Shown: positions 1 to 10,475, numbered from the stretch's first letter. The stretch is 64,000 bases of DNA from Hermodice carunculata (GCA_964020975.1 OZ026618.1:38516390-38580389); one strand, 5' to 3'. Notes: generated by a model from the sequence alone, not told the origin. A program made the numbers and translations.

Positions 1-240
1 GAAGACATATAGAACTTAGCACTGGCTGGCAGCTGAAAACAAAGTTTTTGTGGCACGAGTTCTTGGACTTTGTGGTTTTTGTGAGGCTTGCTGAGCACAA
101 AAATCCAACCAGTGCCACAAACGTCTGCAAACGCCTCCCAGTGCCAGGTTTTTACCTGATATACATGTACCTACATTTGACAGAAACTGCAAAGAATTCT
201 CGAATTATAGTGAATCTTCCAAATGTGCCACTTTGGCGTA
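1..240. other. no recognisable feature
   Basis: Unique-looking A+T-rich sequence. A short open frame from 48 to 251 has no recognisable protein features and is most likely chance. Confidence 0.5.
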
Positions 241-872
241 TTTTTTTTTAGCTAAGCTGGCTCGTCAGCAGCAGAGTATATGCCATTGCTCTTCATCCGT
301 CATCCCTTCACAATTTTCACATTTTCGATTTCTCCGAAACAGTCGGCCAGATTCACTTCAAACTTCGTGGCAATGTACCTTGGGTGGATCTCTACCAACT
401 TTGTTCCAATGGTCACGCTCCAGTGATTTTTTGAGTTTTTACAGAGTTTTTATTCTTTTTTGTGGCCAATCTTATGAAATCTTTGAAGAAACTGCTGGCC
501 CAATTGCTTTGACATCCCACAGGAACACTCCTCGAGACTCCTAGTTCTTAATTTGTTCACCAGGTGGTGCTGTGATTTTTTTTCAATTTTTTATGATTTT
601 TCATGTGTTTTAGTGATATTTTCAACTTCTCTGAAACTGTCAGCTGGATTCACTTCAGACTTGGTGGCAATGTTCCTCTAGTGGGTCTGCACCAAGTTTG
701 TTTGAATGGTCATGCTTCAATGATTTTTTTTTGGGGGGGGGGGGGGTCAAATTAGAAAAAAATCCATCAGAGACTGCTCACCCAATTGTTTTGAAATCAC
801 ACAGGGACACTCTTAGGGACCCTAGTTCTTAATTTGTTGACCTGGTGGTGCTGCAATTTTTTTGCAATTTTT
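241..872 (-). mobile_element. Helentron/pearl-like repeat 'D', minus strand
   Basis: Read on the minus strand, this holds two diverged tandem units (about 340-590 and 625-870). They contain the same words as the large arrays at 55-60 kb: a 'caccacctggtg' block, 'atcaaagcaattgg', 'gaccatttgaacaaacttggtag', and 'ccaccaagtttgaagtgaatctgg'. The minus-strand 3' end at about 241-275 has a GAGC...GCT stem followed by TTAGCTAAAAAA, the same terminus seen at 58.4, 58.8 and 60.0 kb. Assignment to Helentron-associated elements is inference from the 3' hairpin. The window shows no protein for it. Confidence 0.6.
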
Positions 873-1242
873 TATGAATTTTAGTATGTTTTCTTTTCTT
901 TTTATCCCTGCCTTCACGAACACGGTTGTGTGTCCACTTTTGTGTCCACACTGAGACACTGGTATGAATTACCGTCCCAGGGCAGTTAGCTAGCCTGGGG
1001 AACAGACTTTGACAGTTGTCAGTCTTGAGTTCAGGGGGAAAGAGGGATATAAATCTGAAGATCGAATAGTTGATGTATGGGAACCCCTGTACAAATTTTC
1101 TTTTTGCAACAAAAATATAGAAAATTTTCTCCAAAAAAGTAGTGTTCAAATGCTATAAACTTAAGATTTTTTTTACAGATTCGTGGGTGTATATATTTCA
1201 GTAATAGGAAAGCCTGCTTCACTAGTTCCTGTAATTTCAAAG
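873..1242. other. no recognisable feature
   Basis: A+T-rich sequence with overlapping short minus-strand open frames (829-1149, 1031-1492) that show no domain and overlap a SINE. They are regarded as chance. Confidence 0.4.
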
Positions 1243-1254
1243 ACTGCATTGATG

Positions 1255-1490
1255 AACCACTGGTGCTCGGGTGGTGGAGCTGCAAACACACTTGCCTTTC
1301 ACCTTTGCAGCCCAGGTTTGATTCACGGCCGTGGAAGCAAGTGGAAAGAGTTTCTACCACTCTGACTATGCACGGTGGTTTTCTTATAGAGCACTTCGTT
1401 TTCCTCCACCAAACAAGGAGGTAGGAAAGTATACGCCAACATCTGTGCCACAGAGAGGGATTAATATAGGCTTGGCCTGTTTCACAATCC
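1255..1490 (+). mobile_element. tRNA-derived SINE (degenerate)
   Basis: A tRNA-like head carries an A-box-like segment (about 1263-1283, gtgctcgggtggtggagc) and a B box GGTTTGATTCA at 1315-1325, spaced as in a tRNA promoter. It is followed by a non-tRNA body with 'ttttcctccaccaaacaagga' type sequence near 1400-1420, common in metazoan SINE bodies. The 3' part ends near 'gagagggattaatataggcttggcctg'; a similar tail recurs alone at about 20270-20300. No terminal poly(A) or clear target duplication is seen, so the copy looks old. Confidence 0.55.
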
Positions 1491-2169
1491 ATGTAAAAGA
1501 TATATATCTATATGTTTATACTTTTTTCTATGCATTGATTAATGTGACTAAACATAAATGGATTTGGTACTTACCAACCATCATGGACTCACGAGTGTCA
1601 TTATAATATGCACCATTTCTCTCCTCTCTTTCTTCATGTGTTAATTATACTTGTACTTTTTCAAGCAGTTACTACCACCTTCATCTCGGAGCATGCACTG
1701 TCAATGTCTTTGGCCCCATCCCTTATTGACTTTGCCAGCAGACTGAGCCAAGATAAAGGGGCACTTTCTTCGGAACTCTGTCCAGGACTGTCCAAAACAT
1801 ACATAGCATAGCATATGCATTCAAAAGTGAATTTGTGAAGAAGTTAGAGAACTCTACATTTTCCCTTCATATTGGTGAAGCGACAAACAATATCACAGAC
1901 AGCTAGGATGCTAAATGTTCTTATGCAATATTTATATCATTGTTCATATTACAACAGCACAAACTTTAAAAAGAAAAAAATGTCCTCACTTACTGCATCT
2001 TAAAAGGTGCTAGCTTGAGCTGCACTAGTTATTTTATGACTGTGTACATGTACATCAGTTCAACACAGAGTAAAGTTAGTATTTTAAAAATCTGACCACT
2101 GAGTATGTAGCCCTTAGTAGTTGAACTGTCTGGACTTTCACTGTATTGTACTCATTTGATTTTTCATGG
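1491..2169. other. no recognisable feature
   Basis: A+T-rich sequence with no repeat shared elsewhere in the window. A short open frame at 1608-1811 starts with a hydrophobic stretch but has no recognisable family and no supporting splice context. Confidence 0.4.
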
Positions 2170-2425
2170 ATTTTTTTTTCTGTTTTCAAGCAACTCTTAA
2201 AAAATCTCCTCCGAAACCCAGTTGCTTTGATATCGCACAGGAACACAATGTACCTTTCCTATTGATTCCTCTGTACATGTAAGTCAATGGGCATTCTAAT
2301 GCTCAATATCATGTGTTTCCTCCACCAAGTAGCACTTTCTTTTTTAAAGTTCTCTTTAAATACTCTTCAATTTCTCATGCTCCAGTAAAATTTTTATTTT
2401 TAATGAATTTTTCTTTAGGCAAATT
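2170..2425 (-). mobile_element. fragment of repeat 'D', minus strand
   Basis: This short stretch shares 'cctccgaaacccagttgctttgatatcgcacaggaacac' type sequence with the minus-strand copy at 480-540, followed by a decayed continuation. Neither end is preserved. Confidence 0.45.
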
Positions 2426-2552
2426 TTATAAACACTTCTTAATGTCATATGCACTCAGCTAAACCTCAACACAGGTCTCTCACAGTTGCAACTGTGATAT
2501 TGCAAACAAGCTCAGGTCAGCTGAGCACGGGTTGTTCACACAACCCTCAAGT

Positions 2553-2606
2553 TTTGTTTGTCTTTTTTGTTTTTTTTTGTTTTTGTTTTTGTTTTTGTTT
2601 TTTTTG
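2553..2606. repeat. (GTTTTT)n low-complexity tract
   Basis: Repeats of G followed by five to nine T, about 50 bp long. It may be the tail of an otherwise unrecognised retroelement, but nothing adjacent shows this. Confidence 0.7.
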
Positions 2607-3160
2607 CCATTTCCTACATACATACTCTGCCAATAGGGACTGACTTGCAACAATAAGTAAAATTATCCAAAAGTAACCAAGCTTTCATTTCTGAGACAAG
2701 TGATCACCCTCAAGTACCATCACTTGCCTAAAAACTCATTTCAGGCAAACTGTTTACCGCTGTCCAGAATAGTCTGGAAACAAAGGTAACGAGTGGAACA
2801 GCTCTCTTGAAAGCTCATCTTCCTCATTTTTGGAGTGATTTACAACTTCCATGCGATATTCAAACATGAAGGCCTGAAACTTGTGTTGTGAATAGGAATG
2901 GCATGTACATGTACGGTCCACTGGACAGATGCTGGGTTTGTGAGAAAAATCTAAGATCACTTTGGTCAAGCCATGATCTGCTGGTGATTCTCCTCATAAA
3001 ATGTATCTCAAATGTTAGGAGTAAGAAATTTGCATACTTTCATGACAGGAATTCAACTGTTGCCTCTTGCTCAAATTCTGAGTCCAGTTTGGGCATGATC
3101 AGCCTATTATTTTTCTACACGAAGAAAAATTATAAGCTAGTATAATTCAATGAAACTGCT

Positions 3161-3505
3161 GTGCCTGATACTGCATGTATTTCTTTCTACCTGGCTGAAG
3201 ACTTCTATCACATATTTGCATCAAGCTTGAAATCCATACTCGAGGAAGTTAACCAAGATTACTCACTACAGGTAAAACATAATTTTCCCTACTGGCTGAG
3301 TAACCATCCAGTTCTGTCACTTGTGAGAAGTCTATGGGACAGCCCTCAGACTACACACAAGCTTAAGGTAGCCAAGAACTGGTCCAAGGTGAATCAGGTG
3401 GGCGAGGAGATAAAAGAATGTACGCCAGCATTTAGCCTGGAGATACCTCACTATGATGCAGTTTTTACCCACTGAAAATTACCATGAAGTGTCCCATATC
3501 ATAAC
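3161..3505 (+). pseudogene. unknown sequence, copy 1 of a diverged pair
   Basis: An open frame of 104 codons (3161-3475) contains SSLKSILEEVNQ and KLKVAKNWSKVNQVGEE. The 310 bp from 3196 is clearly homologous to 5851-6160, about 2.65 kb downstream in the same orientation, with small indels. Both copies contain CTACAG followed by GTAAA at the same position (copy 1 about 3266-3275), which resembles a splice donor, but similarity continues unchanged across it. I do not recognise the protein. It could be a repeated gene fragment or part of an unclassified transposon. Confidence 0.4.
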
Positions 3506-3807
3506 AAATCATTTTCTTATCATTTTCATGCAGTTTTTTTTTTTTTTGTAACCAAGGATACCGGCAGGAACTGCCAACCTTTGTATTTTTCACCTAGCTA
3601 GCATACCAACGACAGAAGCCGAGAAACAAGAGTGGGTTTCAGTCTACTTACTGACCATTATCTTTCATCAGCTCTCCGTGAGGTCTCCGTGATCATCACC
3701 AAGAAATCTAATCCTGAGTGCACCTTGGCCCTGCTACTATGAGGTACATTTGTGCCAGACATGAGCACAATCTGTGCAGAAATAATCCATGTATTACAGA
3801 AATTTAA

Positions 3808-4006
3808 CTCAAGGACTTACCAATCATGTCTAAAGTCGATCTACTCAACTCAAACTAGTCTGAATTATCATTAGGACCTCAAATTTGTATTCCTCGTAAA
3901 AAGACCTTTCATTCAAGTACCGTGTATCTAGTTCCAGTGAAAATATATATCCCAGGTCAACAGCTTTTCTTGGCACACATCAGGCACAGAGAGTAAAGAG
4001 TTGGGA
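3808..4006 (-). mobile_element. TTAA-flanked MITE family A, truncated
   Basis: This is family A in reverse. A TTAA (3804-3807) is followed by a decayed terminus, then the A tail (tctaaagtcgatct..., cctcgtaaaaagacctttcattcaagtacc) and one hairpin arm 'ggtcaacagcttttcttgg'. It breaks off inside the hairpin, where a family B copy begins. Confidence 0.7.
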
Positions 4007-4009
4007 CTG

Positions 4010-4363
4010 AGCTTTAGACCAAGTCAATAGCTTTGCTTTGCATGAATTGGGCAATAAGCACCCACCCAGGGCCAGAATTTTGGCGGGAATCCGAGAATCC
4101 ATTCTCGCAAAGATACTCCTAAACTTGTCTTTCTTTAAAATGCAAACTAATTGACAAAAATCCAAATAGATTCTCGCAAAATTTTGCAAAATTCTGGCCC
4201 TGCCAACCTACCCCAGGGAAAGCTATTGACCTTGGGCACATTATTATCTCATCTACATTTCGCCTTCAGCTTGTTTTTGATACCTGTTGAAAATTTAGTC
4301 AAACACATTGAAGTAGATGACATTGAACCACCAGCCAGTTTTGGCTGGTTTTGGCTGGTTTTG
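4010..4363 (+). mobile_element. TTAA-flanked MITE family B, interrupted in its hairpin loop
   Basis: The left hairpin arm (aagtcaatagctttgctttg, about 4021) and the right arm (ccagggaaagctattgacc, about 4213) are typical of B. They are separated by a 134-bp insertion in the loop. The B tail follows: 'ctcatctacattt', 'gaagtagatgacatt', 'ccaccagccagttttggctgg'. The right terminus is lost where family A starts at 4364. Confidence 0.75.
4068..4201. mobile_element. 134-bp MITE nested in the B hairpin loop
   Basis: Inverted ends AGGGCCAGAATTTTG and CAAAATTCTGGCCCT bound the insert exactly. It also contains inner 'attctcgcaa' inverted words. It lies in the loop of a family B palindrome. No clear target duplication is visible, so the superfamily is not assigned. 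Confidence 0.75.
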
Positions 4364-4768
4364 CTGTTTCAGTGCCACATTTTGGACTAACTCAACAGTT
4401 TTCCTCAGTGCCATTTAGGCACCGAGGAAAACTGTTGACCTGGATTTTTATACTCATTCTAACTAGGGGCATGTTGGCACTTAAATGAAAGGTCTTTTTT
4501 ACAGGGAACTTGAATTTAGCACCCTCATTATAACTTTGAGCTGTTCATTTTAAGTGCAGTGGTACCTGCTGTATGCAACCACTGGGGTGAGCAGCCACAC
4601 TGCTTTTTGTGGCCACCTTGCTGGGACACAAGAATCACTTTCTTTGTAAAGCTACCTGCAGTGACAGGTCACCTGCTGTATGTGGCCACTTTTTCTTGGC
4701 AGAAGGGGTGGCCACATACAGCAGGTATCACTGTAGTTCAACTTTAGTCACAGCTGTCACTGAAGGAG
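4364..4768 (+). mobile_element. TTAA-flanked MITE family A, carrying a nested MITE
   Basis: The 5' end CTGTTTCAGTGCC is followed by a compact hairpin (about 4391-4437; arms CAACAGTTTTCCTC and GAGGAAAACTGTTG) and the A tail. Both arms differ from other A copies at paired positions. The tail is split at 4557-4733 by a CAGTG MITE and resumes with 'caactttagtcacagctgtcactgaaggag' before TTAA at 4769-4772. Confidence 0.8.
4557..4733. mobile_element. CAGTGGTAC MITE, Tc1/mariner-like
   Basis: Inverted ends CAGTGGTACCTGCTGTATG and CATACAGCAGGTATCACTG enclose 177 bp. The interior 'ggccac...ttttcttggcagaaggggtggcc' matches the copy at 13745-13923. A TA follows the right end; the left flank is TG. The CAGT terminus and TA-like target suggest Tc1/mariner (inference). 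Confidence 0.8.
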
Positions 4769-5069
4769 TTAAGAGGAAATGGGTTAACATCAAGCTCTCA
4801 ATAGACCTTCAGCAGCTGTTCACCACTTTCTGTTTGTTTTGGATACGGAAAGATAGGCCACACTTGCCGAGAGCCAAAAAGGTGAATAAGGCAGCCAAAT
4901 AAACAATTCAGGACAAAAATCAACCCAGACCTGTCCATCCATGAAGATACAGTGTACTATCGTACATACAACAGATCAAGTCACATTCTGAGGATTGGTC
5001 TTGGACACCAACTTCTGCAAAGGTCCATAATGTCTGCCTCATTTAACTACATTTTATTTTAAAAATTGA

Positions 5070-5258
5070 CAGTGTTTCCGTTAACCCTCAAGTGAGGGTA
5101 CATGTATATTAACCTTTCAGAACTTGAAATACCGTCTGAGAGAATTCCTAAGGGTCACAAGTCTTGTTTATTTTCATGTAAAATTGATGATAATACAGTC
5201 TTTTCCTGTAATTTTCCCTTCTTGTGACCCCCTGAAAAAATTCCTAACAGAAACACTG
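5070..5258. mobile_element. CAGTGTTTC MITE, copy 1
   Basis: Inverted ends CAGTGTTTCCGTTA and TAACAGAAACACTG bound 189 bp. The flanks read ATTGA on both sides, a possible 5-bp duplication. An inverted-orientation relative lies at 42739-42931. The ends resemble hAT-type MITEs, but a 5-bp rather than 8-bp duplication leaves the class open. Confidence 0.7.
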
Positions 5259-5366
5259 ATTGAAGTAATTTTTCACAAAGTCTGTGAGTAAGTCGATCTG
5301 TCGGCATGGAAGCACATGTACAAGACATTCAAACTCTGAATTCATGTCTAAACCTGTTACTATCTA

Positions 5367-5540
5367 CAGTGGAACCTTGTTAATCTGAACACCTTTGTAC
5401 CCCAGTGAACTGTTCAGATAAATGAAGCATCTGGATTACTGAATTGCTATTACTTGAAATGAACAATTCTGTTCCAGGAGAAGTGTTCAGATTAAAGAGA
5501 CATACGGATTAATGAGGTCCATATTAATGAGGTTCCACTG
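5367..5540. mobile_element. CAGTGGAACC MITE, Tc1/mariner-like
   Basis: TA, then CAGTGGAACCTTGTTAATC, with the inverted counterpart ATTAATGAGGTTCCACTG followed by TA. The element is 174 bp with inner inverted 'gttcagat' words. Both TA flanks are intact. Confidence 0.85.
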
Positions 5541-5598
5541 TATTTATGTATTGAATTTTTCTTGTCATTACAGGGTTCAACATTAAGGCAAGTCCACC

Positions 5599-5850
5599 AT
5601 GCAGTCAAGGCCAACTGAAATTGAAGTCTATTGCCAACTAAAATTTAAAGCTAACAATTTAAGCCTACCCACTGGACAAACAATTTTTCTGAGTAGACAG
5701 CCTGACTATATGCCATTAGAACATCCTAGTACAAGTTTTAATTTAAAAGACATGTATTTTGGGGAGAATGTGGGTCTCAATTCATCAATGTACAGGCCGG
5801 GCAGAGATACTTCACAAATGCTCAGGATGATTTTTAACCAAATTTTAAGG
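5599..5850 (+). other. short open frame of unknown meaning
   Basis: An ATG at 5599 opens an 88-codon frame just upstream of the second copy of the 3.2-kb sequence. It contains no motif I recognise. Its last codons run into the duplicated segment, so it may belong to the same unknown unit. Confidence 0.2.
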
Positions 5851-6160
5851 CAAAGACATTTATGACATATTTGTGTCAAGCTTGAAATCCATACTGGAGA
5901 AGGTTAATCAAGATCGCTACAGGTAAAGCATAATTCTTCCTACTGGCTGAGAAACCACCCAAAGTTCTGTCACTTATGAGAGATCTATGGGGCAGCCCTC
6001 AGACTAGACAGAAGCTTAAGGTAGCCAAGAACTGGTCCAAGGTGAATCAGGTGGGCGAACAGATGTGAAAGAATATAAGCCAGCATTCAGCCCAGAGAAA
6101 CCTCACTATGATGCAAATTTTGCCCATTAAATATTACTATAAAGTGACCCACATCATTTT
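5851..6160 (+). pseudogene. unknown sequence, copy 2 of a diverged pair
   Basis: This is homologous to 3196-3505. The frame open in copy 1 is here interrupted within about 25 codons and by small indels, so this copy is not translatable as one piece. The words 'aagcttaaggtagccaagaactggtccaaggtgaatcagg' are conserved almost exactly between copies, longer than the flanking conservation. Confidence 0.4.
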
Positions 6161-6342
6161 ATTTAGCTCAATCCATAATCAATGTTTTTGTCCACACTGT
6201 GGCCACCCTTAAAATTAATTGTTTGCCATTACTCTACCGACCCAATCAGTTCATTGTCCACTTATTTTTTCCAAAGATTAAATTCTATTCCACATTGCTT
6301 TTCTTCATAATTTCAAGATTTGTAAAAATTTCCCTATCTACT

Positions 6343-6376
6343 GACCCCCTCCCCCCCCCCCCCAAAAAAAAGAAAT
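6343..6376. repeat. poly(C)/poly(A) tract
   Basis: A run of C followed by a run of A on the plus strand; simple sequence only. Confidence 0.8.
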
Positions 6377-6639
6377 AAAGACAAAAAAACTAGATGCTCC
6401 AAAAGATCGATATCCCCTGCTTCATCATGTGTTGTCAAGATACAACAGTACAAAATAGACATATAAGTCATAACAACAGGCAAATGGCTGCTCATTTACA
6501 TGTATATGAAAGTGGTACGGTCAAAATAGGTTGATTAGGATCATCCTACTGCAACCAGACCATTCTGGTTAGGACATTGTACTGCAATCAGTTATACATG
6601 CTTTGAAAGGTGCCATGATGCTAACTGTCCCAAATACAT

Positions 6640-6745
6640 ATGTAGATGAAGATCTATCAAAAATTGAAGATGCTAGAGCCTTGACAAGACTTTCACATTT
6701 GGACCCATATATTACACCATGTACAAAAAAAGCTGCTGACTTTTG
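6640..6745 (+). repeat. interspersed repeat fragment, related to 48880-49080
   Basis: 'agatctatcaaaaattgaagatgctag...gacaagactttcacatttggaccc-atatattaca' matches 'agatccaccaaaaattaaagatgcaag...cacaagattttcatattctgaccc-gtatattaca' at 48905-48970. The same family probably continues at 7455 (tactgtaggtggcgctaccaatat). Confidence 0.55.
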
Positions 6746-7174
6746 CCATATACCCTGCCCACAATAACAATAGTGGTATATAAACATGATGTACATTTGC
6801 ATCTTATAGTTTACAAATACAGTGTGAAAGTTTCTGTTGATGATAATATGGAAATAAAGTCAGAGACCACACAACCCCAGCAACCCCCACCCATGACAAA
6901 CACGAAATCCACACTTGAAAAAAAAATTGAGCAGGGGTCCCACTCAACAAAGTTACCACTTTTCAGATTTTAACCCCCCCCCCCACACCTTTCCCTCCCC
7001 TATGAAAAAGTGTGTCTCATTTTGTGTGATTTATGTTTTGTTACGGTGCTTATAAATTCATGTTTACAGTTGCATCGATGACACTAACTTAATACATCAA
7101 AGGGACCAGACTTTGACTCATTCTCCTGACAAAACTACACTTGTTTTTGAAAACCTGAGACACACTTTTTCAGT

Positions 7175-7650
7175 TTACATTGAAGGGAAGCCATCTTCGT
7201 ATCTTGCCCAAACAAAATTGTTTCTGATCTGGAGGTTGCCTAATAAGATTTTGTTAATTAATTAATAAATGTAAGCAATAAGGCACACAAAACAACACCT
7301 AAGCACACCCACTACATAGGATCTACAAAGCCTATCTAGGGCGAGCATTTATAGTTTAGAAGATATGGCCCAGACAAAATTTGTTCCAGATGGATGGAAG
7401 GACACATAGATGGTGCTTACTACCATATACCCCCCGCTTGGTGGGCGAGGTATAACAATACTGTAGGTGGCGCTACCAATATTAAACTTCACCTAGATTT
7501 TCATACCCCCTGTAAGTCTGGAAAGACATACAAGGTTAGCTTGAAAACTGTGGACAGTATAGTGCTAATGAGCAAAAGTTGACAGACGGACGGACAAACA
7601 TGAGCAGTCGCATAAGCTCTGCGGCCTTAATTCAGCAGAATTAAAAAAGT
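7175..7650 (+). mobile_element. Helentron/pearl-like composite
   Basis: Units with 'agaagatatggcccagacaaaatttg' and 'ttaattaattaataaatgtaagcaa' match units at 31070-31440. A hairpin near 7424-7452 (taccccccgc...gggcgaggta) ends one segment. A second segment carries GACGGACGGAC (about 7584) and a closing stem 'aagctctgc...gcagaatt' before TAAAAAA near 7649. The architecture is the same as in the 30-35 and 58-kb elements. Confidence 0.6.
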
Positions 7651-7774
7651 ATGCTGCAAAAAACACTTTTAGGAGCCCTATGACCTTGAAAAGAGGTCAA
7701 GGTCAACAAGGCATGGGCCACATGTTCTAGACACGGTACATGTGTGGTGTAAATTCCTACCTGAAATGGTTTAT

Positions 7775-7835
7775 AGGCTATGGGCTGACAGAACAGACAG
7801 ACAAACAGACACGACAGACAGACCGACCAGGAAAC
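7775..7835 (+). repeat. (ACAG/GACC)n tetranucleotide block
   Basis: Imperfect GACAGACAGAC/GACCGACC repeats of the sort that precede the 3' hairpin in other pearl-like elements here. No hairpin is evident directly downstream, so this is a partial copy. Confidence 0.5.
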
Positions 7836-8446
7836 AAAATCCAGCTGGTATTAGATTTCTTGCGTTAACTTGTAGAATAACAGCAAAAAAACAATTTTTC
7901 AAGGGTGACCTTAGTATGGGAAAAAAATTTCCAGAAATAGAATAACACAAAAAATGTCAAAAAGGCAGCACAGCTGCTGACATGTAACATGCAATTAATT
8001 ACAGGTGGCCTCATGGCCTTGGATAGACAGTTGCTCTTGAAATGTCTGCAAGGTTTTGCAACAGGTGTCCTTGTACATGTAGAAGGTGCAGCTCAGTTTG
8101 GCAGGCAATATAAAGATTGAGATCTGCATTTAGAGGAGGCATGTTGATGGTACTTGAATGAAATAATTCAAGTTAAATTCCAAATAAAGCCACCCTAAAA
8201 AACAAAGCTGCTTTGCAGTTACCATTTAGATTTTTCTTTTGTCCCCTGCCAATGAAGGTGGTATAGGGGGACATCAGACTTTCGTGCAGCAAATGATAAT
8301 TTGAAAGCAGCATTGCGAGAAATAAAACAAGAAGGAAAATGCCAGGTTTGAGCACTATCCAGTCATCCTTGACACTGACCTGGAAAAACTATATAATTTG
8401 GACATTTTGAATACAAAAACATTAAAAAGTACAATTTGACATCTGC

Positions 8447-8976
8447 TTGTATTTCTGCAGGGGTGCAGAAAATGTGCAAAAAATGCAGAGCAATACTTTC
8501 TTGGTCAAAACAGGTACAAACACAGGCAGGAAATATGTTATTAAGGCAGTTGATGAACTTAACAAAAATCACAAGGAAAGCAATAGAGAATCTTATGGAG
8601 GATTTATGTCAGAGTGTCCTGACCATGATAAATGTCCGGTGGCATCATTCAAGCTGATGTCTCATTGTAATCCAGATTGTGTGAGCTAGTATGGCAACGA
8701 CCAAGATCTGATGTAGCCATAGCTGAAGATACCTGGTTCTATGCAGCACCCATGGGTAAAGCCACTTTGAGCAACTTTGTCAATTCTAAGCAGAAAATGC
8801 CACTTGTCACAAGTGTTTACAAAACACTCACTGTGTGTAACTGCGATTACACATTTGAGCCAAAACGATAACTTTGCTCTGAATCAAATTATGTCTGTGT
8901 CAGGGCCTAGAAATGTTCATTCACTGGCAATACGCCAAAGAGATACCAAAGAGTACATTGAGAAGAAAAAATGAAA
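8447..8976 (+). pseudogene. Crypton-type tyrosine recombinase remnant
   Basis: Three consecutive plus-strand frames read as one protein family. At 8490-8689: YVIKAVDELNKNHKES, then CPVASFKLMSHCNPDC. From 8677: LVWQRPRSD, TWFYAAPMGKATLSNFV. From about 8777: CHLSQVFTKHSLCVTAITHL, QIMSVSGPRNVHS. This order (CPV.SF...L.P.C..LWQRP...W....P.G...L...M, HS.R.T, I..VSGHRN) is that of Crypton and KIAA1958-like tyrosine recombinases (family knowledge). At least two frame changes separate the parts (near 8680 and 8780). The catalytic HxxR reads HSLC and the later H/R motif reads GPRN, so it cannot be active. The amino-terminal part and element ends are not recognised. Confidence 0.75.
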
Positions 8977-10290
8977 ATGGGTGAAACATTAGGAAATGCT
9001 TTGGATGTGTCAAGCAATGCTGTTGTTCCAATCAGGCCTGCACATGATGTTGGTTACAGAGCACAGTTGTGATTGGCTGGATGCGCATCCCAACAGAGAT
9101 AATTCGCAATTGTGAAAATACTGTGTTTTCAGCATGCATTAGCTTCTGTTTAAATAAAGTTAGCTAATTCAGGTTTGCTGCATCACAGAGTTGGTGGTCA
9201 CACAGGTGCAATGTCTTCCAGGCCAGGTGGGAAATTATGGTGGGGAAGGACAATGATGTGATCCCGGCCAGAGCATATAGTCCATACACCTGTATAAAGC
9301 TCACATCGAGATGTTGTTTAGTATTTCAATTATCACCAATAAACAAGCTGGAAATTATATAACAAAAATCCATCCATGTTTTTTCTGATATTTTTATCTC
9401 TTAAATGCCGTTCGCAAAATTTAAAAATACCAAAATGCTGATTTTTTTAGACTGAAAAATGCTAATATGAAAAAGAGAAGGATTTATAACTGTGGTCTGT
9501 GGCCTGCTGACTGCCCGTCTCAGGTTTGTTCCATGTTTCCTGCCATTGAGAATAGGCCTAGGCTTGCACTTATGCCTCTTGACAATGCCAGAATTGGGAC
9601 TCCATCTTAGTCTATGTCTAATAACACTGACACTGTGATGGTACCTTCAGTGAGTCATCCAGACAGTCTATGTGCTTCGACTGTTCAAAATGCCAGCCCT
9701 TGACAATCCTCAGATCCCTTGTAAACCCTCAATGACATGAACCCAAGCCTGGTTGGCTTAGACTTGGATGATATATTGTCAGATATTTGGGGTGTTAGTA
9801 GTAATATCAGTACTGTAGTTTCTCCGCAAAGAGAAAGCACAGCAGCTGTAAACTGTATGTGTTTCGAGGGTGCTACATAAAGGAATTACATGTTCATGTC
9901 CACTCTAATGACAAATAATCAACAGGCCTATGTCTATTTAGTATATAACATTAGTCTATTACTAGCTCTAATATTTTTTTCAAGCCACTAAACAATCTAG
10001 AAAATAGACATTACTGTTACCAGAAATGTACAAATGCCACCAGAACTTTGCCCCCAGAGGCCTATATATGTCTATGACTGTGTGGACTATTTTGCTATGA
10101 AATGCTATGTCACTGTTGCATTAATGTTTGGCGTGACATTAAAGTTTCAAAATGAAATGTTTATTGTTAGTTTTATGATATATTTATACTTTTTACCATA
10201 ACGAAATCCTGGATATGTCACCATCTGAAGATAAAATCATTTATTGTGGTTTAGCCTTTAACACGGCAATAAAGATCGTGTTGGACAAGT
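8977..10290. other. no clear gene; possible continuation of the Crypton remnant
   Basis: Directly downstream of the recombinase, sequence such as 'gaaatgctttggatgtgtcaagcaatgctgttgttcc' may be its carboxy-terminal tail up to about 9065. Beyond that, to 10290, no repeat or coding signal was recognised. Confidence 0.35.
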
Positions 10291-10299
10291 GTAGACCCT

Positions 10300-10475
10300 T
10301 CAGCCAAACTGTGCAAGGAAAATGTAGGCCCTGAATCTGAAGGCTGAAAGACCACTTTTGGCAGGCCCTTGCTGCTATTTTTCCCATATAATGTACCTCT
10401 GAGAAGACACCTGTCTTGAGAGACCACTTTTGGGCCTGCCCTTGGGTGGCCTCTCAAGACAGGGCCGGACTACTG
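10300..10475. mobile_element. degenerate 'gagagaccactttt' MITE
   Basis: The words 'ctgaaagaccacttttggcaggccc', 'ttttcccatataatgtacctct' and 'ttgagagaccacttttgggcctgcccttgggtggcctctcaag' match the element at 62047-62226. The right end is CTACTG followed by TA; the left end is decayed. Confidence 0.55.

Noticed and set aside
1315-1325. B box as part of a functional tRNA gene
   Set aside because: The acceptor and anticodon stems do not pair and a SINE body follows; better explained as a tRNA-derived SINE.
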